Origin: Sepiola atlantica | Taxonomy: Eukaryota; Mollusca; Cephalopoda; Sepiida; Sepiolidae | Assembly (NCBI GenBank): GCA_963556195.1 | Contig: OY744535.1 | Location: 88,799,449-88,863,448, forward strand | DNA length: 64,000 nucleotides | Direction of reading: 5' to 3' | In this document: positions 47,148-58,740 of the stretch, piece after piece | How positions within the stretch are numbered: the stretch's first letter is position 1 | Layout of the letters: each line of letters begins with the position of its first letter | Position numbers and translations under genes: made by a program | Notes under the pieces: model-generated | The model's input: only the letters and a program-made list of their open reading frames with translations | The model's database searches: none | Told to the model about the DNA's origin: nothing

Positions 47148-48150
47148 TCTAATATATAAAGTAGAGACGTTTTTTCCCCTGTACCTACTCGGAGAATAGG
47201 AAAATAACCACATGCATCACGGGCTACTGAACTAACAATTACATTGCACTTATTCACTCTTATTCTTCTTTCCATACTAACACTGAATATTACATTCGGC
47301 CCGGCCGCCACGGCTCTCCGGAATACCAACTCCATATAGGTGGTAGTAAAAACTTTCTCCCTAACAATTCTGTACTGTGACTACACTCATCGACACCGGG
47401 AACTGATAAACACAGTATAATTTTCATAAAGCACCCATTGTTATTTCGTATTTGTCTGGCATTATTTTACTACATAATATTAAGCAATACGCAAAAACTT
47501 AACAACCGCTCCCTTACACTCCGATGATTATTCGCGAATATCAGATTACGTTCTATCTAATTCTACCTTCTACATTTAAATTCATTCCGGAATTAAGCGA
47601 ATGAAATCAATGAACACACTTTCTGCAACATTTATTGATTAAACATGGCGGCTAAAATATCTTGATCGAATCGACTTCCTATTTAATTCAATAAGAACCA
47701 AGATACTGGTAGACGCGGATACATTTACATTTTCAAAATCATACACCTTAAACACGCATATTATCGAAAAATTGCCCAAATGAAATTACTTCATTAAAAA
47801 ATGCCCTAAACCGTGTCATTGTTGAAGTTTCCATTTGGTCGGCAGAATGTAAATGTTAATATAAAACGCATGTCAATAAACAAGTATAGCGTTATTAGCC
47901 TATTTTCACATGTACTCTTAATTCGTAACAATGGCGCATTGGGTAAGAAGGGAGATTTAATGAACGACAGTTTCAGCGTTCGATCCCATTCTACTTTGCC
48001 ACTTTTTCTTTTTTTTAAATTTAAAACATTCGCCAACACGGTATAGGGGGTGGGGGTGGAGAAAGAACTATAGGCCGTTTTTTTTTATTCGACGTCATGC
48101 AATAGGAACTAATTTCTCCCGTGCAACGCCGGGGCAACGGGTTCCGCTAG
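47148..48150 (+). mobile_element. Non-autonomous Helitron, 1,003 bp, both ends present
   Basis: The 5' end TCTAATATATAAAGTAGAGA starts at 47,148 after an A. The 3' end is CCCGTGCAACGCCGGGGC then AACGGGTTCCGCTAG, ending with CTAG at 48,147-48,150 before a T. This meets the Helitron rules: 5' TC, 3' CTRR, insertion between A and T, and a hairpin about 6-10 nt before the end (CCCGT 48,118-48,122 with ACGGG 48,137-48,141, extendable with one bulge). The 3' core is shared with 13,916. No Rep/helicase coding sequence is inside. The 77-codon frames within are not genes. Confidence 0.72.
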
Positions 48151-48607
48151 TAACATCAATAATTCGGTACTGTGTTTCTGTATTCCATGTTTTCACTATT
48201 TCTAAAGCGAGCATGCTTACTGAATGAATGAATTCAGTGCTTATTAAATTGCCGTCACGATTCTCTGCTCCAGTAAACAATAAAAATCAATCATCAGATC
48301 GTGTGGTACGAAAGAGAACAAAAACCGGAAAATCGTGACAATTAGCACAGGGGATATTACATCCTGATTTCTATTCGATAATAAAGTGGCAAGCGTGTTA
48401 TGCTATAAAACAGTTTATACAACACATTATTCATACCGTTATTGGAAAGATGTTTACACAGCTTATGTATTTGTGAAAACATATACATATTAATCTATCT
48501 ATAGAAATAAGAATTACTTTAGCTTGTTATTCTGGCAGTTATAACAATATATATTTTATACCTATATGATATTATTTGAACCGGTAAGTATTTAATGTTA
48601 CGTAAAC

Positions 48608-48960
48608 GACCCGTGGCACAATGGATACATATTATAAGCAATACTCAGTCCTAATAGTTTTCTGTTGGTCGAAAACTCAATCTTAAATATAGTTAATACC
48701 AAGAATACAATTAAAAATTACTTACCACTTCTACACAGTCATGGGTGACGGAACAAGAGAAACCTACACCTGTGAATAACAGAAAGGCTTTCGTTAGAAA
48801 TTATGGACGGATTCATGATTTCGACATAAAGATCCCGATTCGACAATAAGCACTTTAAATGTGTCGCAGGTTACACTGGCTGAAACATTGTGAGAATAAA
48901 GACCTAATTTAGAAATGTAGTCGGAACACCTTAAATAATACATCGATAAACATTAAAATC
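48608..48960 (+). repeat. tRNA-Arg-type SINE, copy 3 with recognisable pol III boxes
   Basis: GACCCGTGGCACAATGGATA resembles the 5' half of tRNA-Arg (GACCGCGTGGCCTAATGGATA type). A box TGGCACAATGG is at 48,614-48,624. A worn B box (TTGGTCGAAAACTC) is at 48,665-48,678. The tRNA-unrelated body AATTAAAAATTACTT...TTCTACACAGTCATGGGTGA matches copies at 33,480 and 25,456. Octopus tRNA-Arg-derived SINEs are known; whether this is one of them needs comparison. Confidence 0.62.
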
Positions 48961-50440
48961 ATCGGGGAATCTTATGCCGTTATTAAGATTTACCTCAAGC
49001 TACTCGAAAAAAAATCATCGATTCAAACAAAAGTTATGGGAGATTAGTTATTGCCATAAGAACCCCTTAAATATTTCAGGAATTTAGAAATGAAATTTAT
49101 CTTAAAAATGTACTATTTCTCTTGGAATATAATAATAAAATCCCTTAACAAATAATTTGGGTGAAGGTTTTTATTTAAATTAATTCCAATTGTTGTCTTG
49201 GTATTATACGTTTTAAAATAATGAACGACTTAAGCAATATAACTTAAACCGATTTTACATTATAAAGCATTGGACACGCATAAAATACAGTGAAATTAAG
49301 TGAAAACGTTCAACAAGTAATTTGCAATTATTGATTATATTATTTTCTATAAAAAAACGTGAATTAATCTTAAAGATTACCGCGTGCAGCTTGTATTTTG
49401 AGGTTTCTTAAATAGCGACAAATTGCATTCAAGCAACGCGAACTGAATATTAATGTATGCTCTTAAACTGGTTTAAACATCATTTACTCAGCTTATAATA
49501 GAATTGATGTTTTAATTTTGGAATTCTTACAAATTTTGTTCATTTGTTATTTTCATTAATCTTTAAAAACAGGTAATGCATACCTTTTCTTTAGATATGT
49601 GTGAAAAAAAATGAATACAATATTTGAATAATGTAAGTGTTTTTAAACACATAGTAATAACAATACAACACATTGATGGAATATTCATATAAAACTTCAT
49701 GTAGAATGGTGTATCACTACGCCAAATAAATAATATCGACGATTAAAAAAATAATATTGTATTTGCAGTTTACACTTATATCTTGAGATAGTTTGGTGCA
49801 TTAAATGTGTAGTTGTTTTATTTTGTTTCATTCAGAGTCTAAATTAAAATTAATACGAAAATGATATCACCGCATTTGTTTCGTCTATTAATTCACGCAA
49901 TGATAAATATTTTTTTCGAATAATATTCAGTAAACTATAATGTTGTCAAAAAATGTAATTCTCATTTAAAAATCTAATTATATTGTGAAAAAAGATTATA
50001 ATTTAAATTTTAAATACTTTATGTAAACAATTAAAATATGATTAATTTAAATAAAATTTAAATATGATTATTTTATTATTTGGTGTCGTATTGAAATAAA
50101 CGTCCTAAACAGTATCCCAAATATAGGTTAAGTGATTCTGTGTGTAGATCTAATAAATACATTAAAACATATTCGCTATACATTGTATTATTTATTGTGA
50201 TAATTATTTTAAATTGCAAACCAGGCTGTGTTAAAAATATAGTGTTCGAAAAAAGTACTGCAACAGCACGTTAGGTTCTGTTTTATTTCATGTAACTTAG
50301 ACGTTAAAGGTGTCAGAAGGTAAGAATTACAATACTGACTTGCTATATATTCATCGTCTCGCTTGCTTTTTTGAAAAGTTGCTCATTCTTTATCTTTTTG
50401 CGGTTAATATAAAATGCCATATCATTTCGCGAAATACACG
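48961..50440. other. Unassigned AT-rich stretch
   Basis: Very AT-rich with no frames. It may include the 5' untranslated part of the downstream Penelope-like element, whose left end I cannot place. Confidence 0.5.
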
Positions 50441-50445
50441 AATGA

Positions 50446-52990
50446 TCAAATTTAGTTTACTTATTATCTTGTAAAAATTGTAATTTACAATATGTAGGCG
50501 AAACAGTACTACATTTAAATAGACGGATGAATTTACATAGAACTAGTAATAAAGGCTGTGTCCATGTAGTGAACCACTTTAAAGAAAAAACCTGTGGAAA
50601 ATCGTCTTTTTCAATACAGATTATTGAAAAATTTAAAGATAATGGATATGATAGTTCTGGTAAGGTAGATAATAATACGCTTAAAATGCGTCTAAATAAA
50701 GAAGATGAATTAATAAAGAAAATGCGAGTAATTTATCCATATGGTCTAAATATAAAAATAAAAAAAGATAATTTACAAGACGATTGTATCCAGCTTTGCC
50801 TCGCTACGGTACTAGAGATAGAACACGTGTAAATAGGAACAATAGTGAATTTGCCGTTTCATGCGAAGAAGTTTTTAAGAAAACTAAAGAGATTATCATG
50901 ACTAATATTTCCGAGTCTTTTAATTACATTAGAAAACTTCTTAATAAAACCCAGAAAAAGGTATTAAAAGACATAGCATCTAAGATATTATTAAACCCGG
51001 ATATGATATATAGGATAGAAGAACTTCCTCAATGGTATGAGTATATCATGGATATAATCGATACAAAATTATACAAGCCACCTGCTAAGGGTATAAAAAA
51101 TAAACCTAGAAATGTTTGTGTAGTCCTATATGAAAATAAAGGATTTGATGATATAAATCTGCCTAAAATATTTAATAATCCAGAAATCATTCAGTCACTG
51201 CCCAATGAACCTAAAAAAGAGGAACAGAAACCAATGGCAACATATAAACTAGGGCAAACTATCCGGAATAAGGTTTTTAACTATAAAAAAACTGTAGAGA
51301 ATTTAAATATTAATGATAATGATGAAATGTATATACCATCATGTGAATGTGAATACTGACATAGGGCATATAATTACCGGTAATCTAGCGATAGTTAAAA
51401 AATCTAAATTAAGAAAACTCTTAAGTAAAGGCCCAAACTATAGAGAACCTAAATGTTTAAGTTATGCGAAATGTGTTAAGGAAATAAATAAAGCGTTAGA
51501 TAATTTCACTGCATTCATGGCAAGAAAACATAAACTATTACACTCTACATTTGACGCATGGAAAAATAATATACTTAGATTCGTAAATAAAAAAGTAGAA
51601 CGTTTAAAAGTATTAAGCACCCTAAAAGAACGAATCCCCTCCTTAGAAATCCACAAATAACTACGGAGCTTGAAATGCTTCAAAATAGGTTTGTAATAGT
51701 TCCTATTGATAAGGCGACAAATAATATAGCTTTTATCTGTAAAAAGTATTATATACAACGCTTATTGCTAGAAGTAGGAATAATAGGTGAAGTTTCAGAT
51801 ACTTATAAATTAAATAATAATAAAAGCGATAACATTATTATAAACAATACTGTTATTTGTGAAAAATTAGGATTAAAATTAGAAGAAAAATACAAAAAAC
51901 TTCCATCTATGTATTGGATACCTACAATGCATAAAACACCAGTTGGCGCCCGTTTCATTGTTGCCTCAAAATGTGCATCACTAAACCTTTAAGTAAGGCT
52001 GTGTCTAAAATCTTTAAATTAATTATAAACCAAATAAATAATTTCCATAAAAAAGTAAATTCTATAGTAATATAAACCTATTTTGGGTGGTAAATAATTC
52101 CGATCTAGTAAAAGAAAAATTGGATCGTATTAATTCTCGTAAACAGGCTAAATCAATCTCGACATATCATTTTAGTACATTATATACAAAAAATACCACA
52201 TAAAGAACTTATTAAAGAATTAGGTGATACTGTAGATTTAGCTTTTGCAGGAGGAAAAGGTAAATACATAGACTTTGCAAAATCTAAAGCCTTTTGGTGT
52301 AAAAATAAAAATGGTAAGACTAGTGTATCCAAAACTGGTCTGATAATGCTTATAAGTCACCTCATAAAAGAGAGTTACTTTCAAATATTGAATAAATTAT
52401 TGCTCCAAACAATAGGTATTCCAATGGGTTTGGATCCGTCTCCATTTTGGGCAGATCTATATTTACATAGACTGGAATATATATATATATGTCATCATTA
52501 ATAAAAAATGATATATCTAGAGCGTATAGTTATCATGGATGTAGGCGATATATTGACTACCTTGTTTGCATTAAGGATAGCGAAGAGTTTGCAAATACTA
52601 AACATTTAATATATCCTAAAGTGTTAAAATTAAACTGTGAACATAAAGGAACACAAGCTACTTTTCTTGATTTGGATATAAAAATTGAAGATAAAATATT
52701 TATCTATAAACTGTTTGATAAAAGAAATCCATTCCCTTTTCGTATCGTGCGAATGCCATATAAAAATAGTACTAGCCCTTTGTATATATTTTACGGGAGT
52801 ATTATGTCTGAATTTCTGAGGATCGCCCGTGTTACCTTAAAATTAGTAGATTTCATGCCCCCAATTTCTGATCTAATAATAAGAATGATTAACCAAGGTG
52901 GCGATCAAAATAAAATATTTGGACAATAAATAAAGCAATTACGCGCCATCCTAATGCTTTCAAATTAATCAAAATAAACTGATAGAACAA
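50446..52990 (+). pseudogene. Naiad-type Penelope-like element: GIY-YIG endonuclease, CxC linker, reverse transcriptase
   Basis: The first frame (from 50,446) gives VYLLSCKNCNLQYVGET, a GIY-YIG core with CxxC, followed by a region of H and C and KKMRVIYPYGLN. The next frame (50,784-51,359) is a linker with FNYIRKLLN, KPPAKGIK, SLPNEPKKEE and TIRNKVFNYK. It ends in SCECEY, a CxC motif (51,342-51,350). The third (51,313-51,660) has GHIITGNLAI and LLSKGPNYREP. RT blocks follow: RFVIVPIDKATNN, YWIPTMHKTP (51,675-51,992), GIPMGLDPSPFWADLYLH (52,415-52,468) and, where the catalytic YIDD is expected, YIDY (52,549-52,560). The last frame ends at 52,927. Total about 838 codons, close to full length. 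N-terminal nuclease plus CxC linker plus C-terminal RT is the permuted order of Naiads; canonical Penelopes have the nuclease last. At least four frame changes and several stops show it is inactive. Confidence 0.88.
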
Positions 52991-53400
52991 ATCATAGGAT
53001 ATATACATAGAAATAATGTAGAATATATATAAACGTATATATAACACATCTACTAATTATAATAAGAAAAACAATAATGATATAGTAGAAAGAAAGAAAG
53101 AAATGTTAAAAAAGAAGAGGAAGAAGAAGAAAAAGAAGAAGAAGAAAATCGACAGTTATGAACGCCGATTTTAAACACCGGGAGTTGGCAAAGAAGAAGA
53201 AGAAATAGAAAGAAAAAAGTACAAATTAACGGTTAACCTATAGACGCAGATTTGAAACACTGAGAATAGAAAAAAATCGACAGTTGTGAACGCAGATTAG
53301 AAAAATTAAGTGAACAAAAAAGATTAATATTTATTTGAGGTTGACGACAACGGGGAGATGGACAACAAAAGAGGACGAGGGAGAGAAGGAGGAACTAAAG
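52991..53400 (+). repeat. Purine-rich tail region with a threefold degenerate motif
   Basis: AGAAAGAAAG / AAGAAGAAG tracts alternate with a motif that recurs: ATCGACAGTTATGAACGCCG then ATTTTAAACACCG; ATAGACGCAGATTTGAAACA; ATCGACAGTTGTGAACGCAG then ATTAGAAA. It lies directly downstream of the Penelope-like RT and directly before a (TA)n tract, so it is plausibly the element's 3' region. Confidence 0.55.
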
Positions 53401-53401
53401 G

Positions 53402-53403
53402 TA

Positions 53404-53466
<63 letters not shown>
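53402..53466. repeat. (TA)n microsatellite
   Basis: TA tract at the presumed 3' border of the Penelope-like element. Confidence 0.95.
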
Positions 53467-54005
53467 TTATTTATTTATCTATTTTTTATTTTTTGATGTG
53501 TTGATGTTTTTTATATTTATAATATAAAACTAAAAATAATACATTAATCACTTAAATAATAGTGTCATGGATTCGTCCAAACACTTTAAAATGACGCCAC
53601 ATTTTTGTAAGTAACGGATACATTTGATTAGACAGACGAACAGCACAGGTAAAGACAATTCTTTTTTTTGTGTCTTAAATAACTAATATAAGTAAACAAA
53701 AAATTTATATGGAACAAAAAGTAGATTTAGTATAAGGAACGTTTATGTTTTGTCTTTTAAGGGAAGTGGGGTCTGATCAACTCTGCTGGGAAGCCATGAA
53801 ATAAAATACTGTCTTGTTTTTAAATTCCCGAAACAGTTTTTCATGGTAAACAACTGATGATCCCTTAAAATAGTGTTAGAAATAAACTAATATAATAACT
53901 GTAAAAAGTAAATTGACTTACATGAGTCATATTCCACTGGAAGACTTGGGACTATAATTAAAAAATTTTTTTTTTTAATATAGTTTTAATGGTTGAGAAA
54001 CTTCC

Positions 54006-54061
<56 letters not shown>

Positions 54062-55375
54062 TACCAGTTGAAACTTTCATATGATCTCACGCAGACAATC
54101 AGGAAAAATATAATTCATTATAATTGAAGGAAAGTGATACTATCTAATGTTGGACAATAAATCCTTTGTGGTGTGCTGTCATGCTGACCTTTCCCTACGA
54201 CAACCACTGAATCTGTATAAAAGAGAATGCTTAAATGGCTTTGATGTTTGAAATGTGATTTAGCTCTTGGTTGCCTCTTTTATTCGCTTCGACTTCCTAA
54301 CTGCCTAGCAAAAGATTATTACGAAATGAACATTATACAGTATGAACTGCTCTAGTGGATTTCAATGCCGCCCTGTTCCGATCTTTGCTGGACCGGATCG
54401 TGAATTATAAGATCAGGAATAGGTCATTACCCTGTAGACCTATTATCCAACCTTGGAGACGTACACGTTCAAAGACGAACGAAGAATTATACTTCTATCA
54501 TGTAGTTGGTGCGGATCTAAATGCGTACACATTTGGCGACGTAAAATGTGCCCGAGTCTTCAGGCTGAGACTCGTTGAATAATTTTACTGTGCAAACATA
54601 GAACTGAATTTTGGATAGATTAATCGGATTATCTAGGATTTAAAGCATCAACAATGGACATTTATGTATCGTGACCGACGTCCGTATCGGGCATAAATCG
54701 AATTCTGCAGCAATTGGCGTCAGCGCATCACTGATGTGGAATTATTACCGAGTATGGAGATCTTCTGTGGAGGCCAACGACAATGATTTTTAGGGTGGAA
54801 CCCTTCCTTGTTAAGATGAATAAAATACTAGAATTTGCTCATAGAATATTTCGATTTGCAAAGCCGACAAAATTCCTTCGCCAAGGTTCATATTGATCAA
54901 TCTTCCTTCGAGGAAATTATAAACAATTCCTTATTTTCTACAAACGCACACGTGCATACATTTACACATGCAATGCACCTCTTAGTAAATACATGCACGT
55001 GCGTGGGTGAACAAACCTTCCGAGTAAAACATAACTATTAAGAAGTAGTTATAATTGATAAGAAAAAAAGATCGTTGCATTTTCTCTTAGCACCTGTTCT
55101 CCAATAGAACATACAAGCATAGATGATTTGCGTCGGCATCGCTACACACTCTCCAATGAAACTGAAGTAAGAGTTTCAGTAAATATATGTTACTTCCTCA
55201 GATCAGTATTTAACACTGCATCCCCCAAAACCTCAATAACTTATATTGAAAAATATATCACACATGTAAGCATATCCGCACGTCGTACAAGCAGGAAGCT
55301 GTCATCTCGCGCTGACAACATGACACAGAGTTTTTTTACGACATATCGGGAATCTATTATTGTACTCTCTTCGAA
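53467..55375. other. Unassigned stretch, (TA)n at 54,011-54,059
   Basis: 54,300-54,800 is GC-richer and holds a 75-codon frame (54,355-54,582) with RRTRSKTNEELYFYHVVGAD. 55,128-55,385 holds an 85-codon frame. I recognise neither. Confidence 0.45.
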
Positions 55376-55740
55376 TAGGGGCTAGTGTAGAATCTGTTCT
55401 GTTTGCATTGGGCCGTCCTCATTTGCATAATCCCTTTTCTTTGGAGTTGGGATTCTCTTAGCATTACATCCTTCTTTTAGGAGTAGTGTAGTATCTGTTT
55501 TGTTGTCATGATACCATCATCCAGGGCATATACCTGTTTTTTGTTGGGGTTGTGTAGTATTTGTTCTATTATCAGGATATCATCCTCCCATGCATTTGAT
55601 AGTGTAGTTCGTTGGTCATGAGCCAGTCCTCCGATGAATTGCCTGCTCATTTTTCGGGGTAAGGGGTATGATATGTTATGTAGTAATTATACAACATTCC
55701 CAGGGAGGATTGTCTTCTCTATTTCTATGGTGTTAGTGTA
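55376..55740. repeat. Degenerate tandem repeat, ~70-90 bp unit
   Basis: The block GTGTAGTATCTGTTYTGTTG, then a CATCCTCC-like element and a GCAT...TTTT element, recurs about four or five times (starts near 55,384, 55,486, 55,552, 55,602, 55,734), increasingly degraded. Confidence 0.5.
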
Positions 55741-55759
55741 GTAATTATTCATTCGATTG

Positions 55760-56115
55760 GAGACACAATTTTACGACATATCAAACATTGTTTATAGCGA
55801 TTGTCTACCCACACTATAATTTTACAGCATATCAACGATGTCCTTAGGCATTCACAGCAAAAGCCGCAATTGTGCTACATATTAAACCGTTTTAAGTGTT
55901 TCTCTTCTCAAGCCGCAATTCTATTGAATATCAATCATTTCATTATTCATAGTCCGGCATATAAACGAATCTATAAGTAATTTACTACTGCAGCCTTAAT
56001 TATACAGACAGAAAATTACTTTACACATTTATTAAGGAAGTTCCAATTTTACGCTATATACACCGTTTCTTTAGTCATTTATTACCAGGACAATATTTTA
56101 CGACATATTAACTAT
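55760..56115. repeat. Degenerate tandem repeat, ~50 bp unit
   Basis: The core CAATTTTACGACATATCAA or close variants starts at 55,766, 55,818, 55,867, 55,916, 55,995, 56,044 and 56,091, i.e. spacings of 52, 49, 49, 79, 49 and 47. Divergence between units is high. Confidence 0.6.
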
Positions 56116-56570
56116 TTGTTTCTGGAGCTCCTCTCTACTACTGCAAATTGAATTATTTTCTCTGTAGGCTCTCTTTTATTCTTACTTCCCAGAATCATAT
56201 TGCTTCAAAACTTTGACCGCCTAAATTCATTCCATACACACAACGTTAATTTACAACTAACCGCAATATTCAAATCTGATCTTATGAAATAGTTATGCAT
56301 TCTTAACAGTGATTTTTGGCCTACATCATTTACACACTTTTATAGTCGTTTATATTTTACAGCTTTTTTCAAAGTTGACATTATTGCACATTTTTTTATA
56401 ACAACTTTTTTGTCAGAACCTCGCCTGTCGATATGATTATATTTTTGAAAAACAATGGTTTAAAAAACAAATAATAAAACAATTTTCTATATAAATCTCT
56501 TGCTTTGAACAATTGCTGGTTTAATAGATATTGTATTCTACACATTTTTTTTATTTTGATAACTAACTTT
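56116..56570. other. Unassigned AT-rich stretch
   Basis: Possibly further worn units of the ~50-bp repeat; nothing certain. Confidence 0.45.
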
Positions 56571-56576
56571 TATATA

Positions 56577-56630
<54 letters not shown>
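56571..56630. repeat. (TA)n microsatellite
   Basis: Left border of the insert at 56,631-57,050. Confidence 0.95.
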
Positions 56631-56632
<2 letters not shown>

Positions 56633-57044
56633 AATAGATTTTTTGTGGTACAACATTTTATTATAAATTTTAATAAAATAAGTGGATCCATCTAAAGGGC
56701 AATATCACAAGGAAAAAGTAAGAAGAGGGAAAAAATGTTTTGTTCATGTGTAATTTCGAACTTTGACAGTCCTCTTCTGTCAACTTATCAATCATAAAAT
56801 TCTTATAATGATAATATTTTAATCTTTGAAAAGCCTGGTTTAAGGAAGGAAAGAGAAGACAAATAAATGTTTTTATTAACTAAACTGCTTCTTGTTATGA
56901 ACAACTGAAGATATCGATTTGCTTCCATTTGCAGGTCTAATCAATTTTCATTGACTTACCATATGTTTGCTCTATCCAGTCTATTGAGCTTTCCTTATTT
57001 CACAATAGGTCCAACTGTCTAAAAGTTTACCTTTTAGTTATAAT

Positions 57045-57050
<6 letters not shown>
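56631..57050 (+). mobile_element. 420-bp insert between two (TA)n tracts, retroelement-like end
   Basis: Non-repetitive sequence bounded on both sides by (TA)n. It carries TTGACAG...CTGTCAA (56,763-56,783 area) and the dispersed repeat 56,781-56,860 shared with 37,122-37,200 (TTTTAATCTTTGAAAAGCC, TGGTTTAAGGAAGG). The hammerhead-like CTGATGA of the other copy is ATAATGA here. It is probably a terminal fragment of a microsatellite-targeting retroelement. No coding sequence. Confidence 0.45.
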
Positions 57051-57099
<49 letters not shown>

Positions 57100-57122
57100 G
57101 GTGTGTGTGTGTGTGTGTGTGT
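57051..57122. repeat. (TA)n(TG)n microsatellite
   Basis: TA tract passing into a TG tract. Confidence 0.95.
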
Positions 57123-57198
57123 CTTATTGCTCTCGTATATCGAGCACTTACCATTCCTGATATGTTTTATTTTACGTTTCATATCTTTATTTTTTTAC

Positions 57199-57201
<3 letters not shown>

Positions 57202-57278
<77 letters not shown>

Positions 57279-57290
57279 TGTGTGTATATG
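57202..57290. repeat. (TA)n microsatellite
   Basis: TA tract ending ATGCGTGTGTGTATATG. Confidence 0.95.
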
Positions 57291-57702
57291 TCTGATATTT
57301 TTGCTACATTGTTGTTATTATTCGAGGTAGATGGAAACAGACGTCTAAGATGCATATTCGACGAATTGACAGCACAAACTAATAAACAAGCTCACATGAC
57401 CCAGACAAGCATTACAAAAAATGATATATATATATATAACGATGTGGGGCCTTAATGCACGCACATACACATTTTTAATGCCTACAACAGAGCATTGGAT
57501 GCCCACAGGCAACATTTGAATGCCCAATAGACTCTGTTCTCGAGTGTCTAAAGTGTATTTGTATAACGGTTTGTCAAGACAATCGGCCATGAGGATACGT
57601 CCCCTTATTACTAAAAATAGAAAAATATTAAAAATACCATAATATTCGAAGTCCAAATAAGATACATTCACTCTGGCCTATATAAAGAATAGTGCTCATT
57701 TT

Positions 57703-57755
57703 CAAGTGACGTTGCTTCCAGTATCCGTACAAAGCACGATACTTCATCAGACTAA
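57703..57755 (-). ncRNA. Degenerate hammerhead ribozyme motif of Penelope-like type
   Basis: On the minus strand: TAGT, CTGATGA (57,750-57,744), stem II AGTATC...GATACT around a short loop, GGAAGC where GAAAC is expected, then AACGTC and ACT. AGT before the core can pair with ACT after the GTC cleavage site to start stem I. The layout (CUGAUGA, stem II, GAAA, very short stem III, GUC) is that of hammerheads in the terminal repeats of canonical Penelope-like elements. The altered GAAA suggests loss of activity. Confidence 0.5.
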
Positions 57756-57994
57756 ATAAATACTTGTCTTGGAATCCGGTAAAAAATACACCAAATAATG
57801 TATACGATAACATAGTGTATGGGTTAATTAGTAATAGAAACCTAACTGGTCTTCACTTTTTTATCAACTCAACGTTTGAGAAGTAAACGAACACTTCAAT
57901 AGAACACTCGCATATCTATTTATTTCATATAAGGATATACTGTTATCTTATAAAATAGGCCCATACCTTTCTTAAGTAATTACAGTGAAGTAAT

Positions 57995-57997
57995 ATA

Positions 57998-58066
<69 letters not shown>

Positions 58067-58067
58067 A
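57995..58067. repeat. (TA)n microsatellite
   Basis: TA tract with one ATTA and one GTA interruption. Confidence 0.95.
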
Positions 58068-58300
58068 TCATCCAGCGACATGTGTTTCGCCTTTTAAGCA
58101 TGGCTAGACGCAGCGAGACATTAGTCCAGAAATTAAAACGGGACCATAGTAACAACCTACCAGAACAGCATGTGCTATTTTAGGAACCGAATTTAATGTT
58201 AGAAATATAGATCGCTTTTAAACAATTTTTTGTTATCATTTATATAATGTGTTGCTATATATATATACATACAAATATATATGTATACCTATATGTTACG

Positions 58301-58400
58301 AACGCGGATGCCAAACACGATGAACGCCATTTCAAAAAAATCTAAGCAAGCACTATAAACAGTGTTTTATTTCGACATGCTAAAATCATGTTAAATATAG
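58301..58400 (+). repeat. Short dispersed repeat, copy 2
   Basis: AACGCGGATGCCAAACACGA then TGAACGCCATTT corresponds to 27,601-27,690. Both follow TA-rich tracts. Confidence 0.4.
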
Positions 58401-58499
58401 TATGATACCGGTAAAATTCAGTCAAAATAATTTTAATCGAAGTCTAGCTTTGATCTATTCGTCCTTTTTTGTATCTCAATTAAACATATTGGTTTTACT

Positions 58500-58664
58500 G
58501 CGTTTTGTATACATATATACATATATTTGCACACACACACTCACATATATATATATTTATATATATATAGAGAGAGAGAGAGAGAAAAAGAGAGAGAGAG
58601 AAAGAGATATATTATGTACATAAACACGTATATATAGTGTATACATAAATACATATATATATTC

Positions 58665-58735
<71 letters not shown>
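58500..58735. repeat. Complex microsatellite cluster (TA, CA, GA)
   Basis: CACACACACTCACA, then TATATA, then AGAGAGAGAGAGAG with AAAAGAG interruptions, then a long TA tract from 58,676. Confidence 0.95.

Positions 58736-58740
<5 letters not shown>

Noticed and set aside
50784..51660. Two separate host genes of 191 and 115 codons
   Set aside because: They join smoothly, across frameshifts, as consecutive parts of the Penelope-like polyprotein (linker with CxC, then the HIITGNL and KGPNYREP region).
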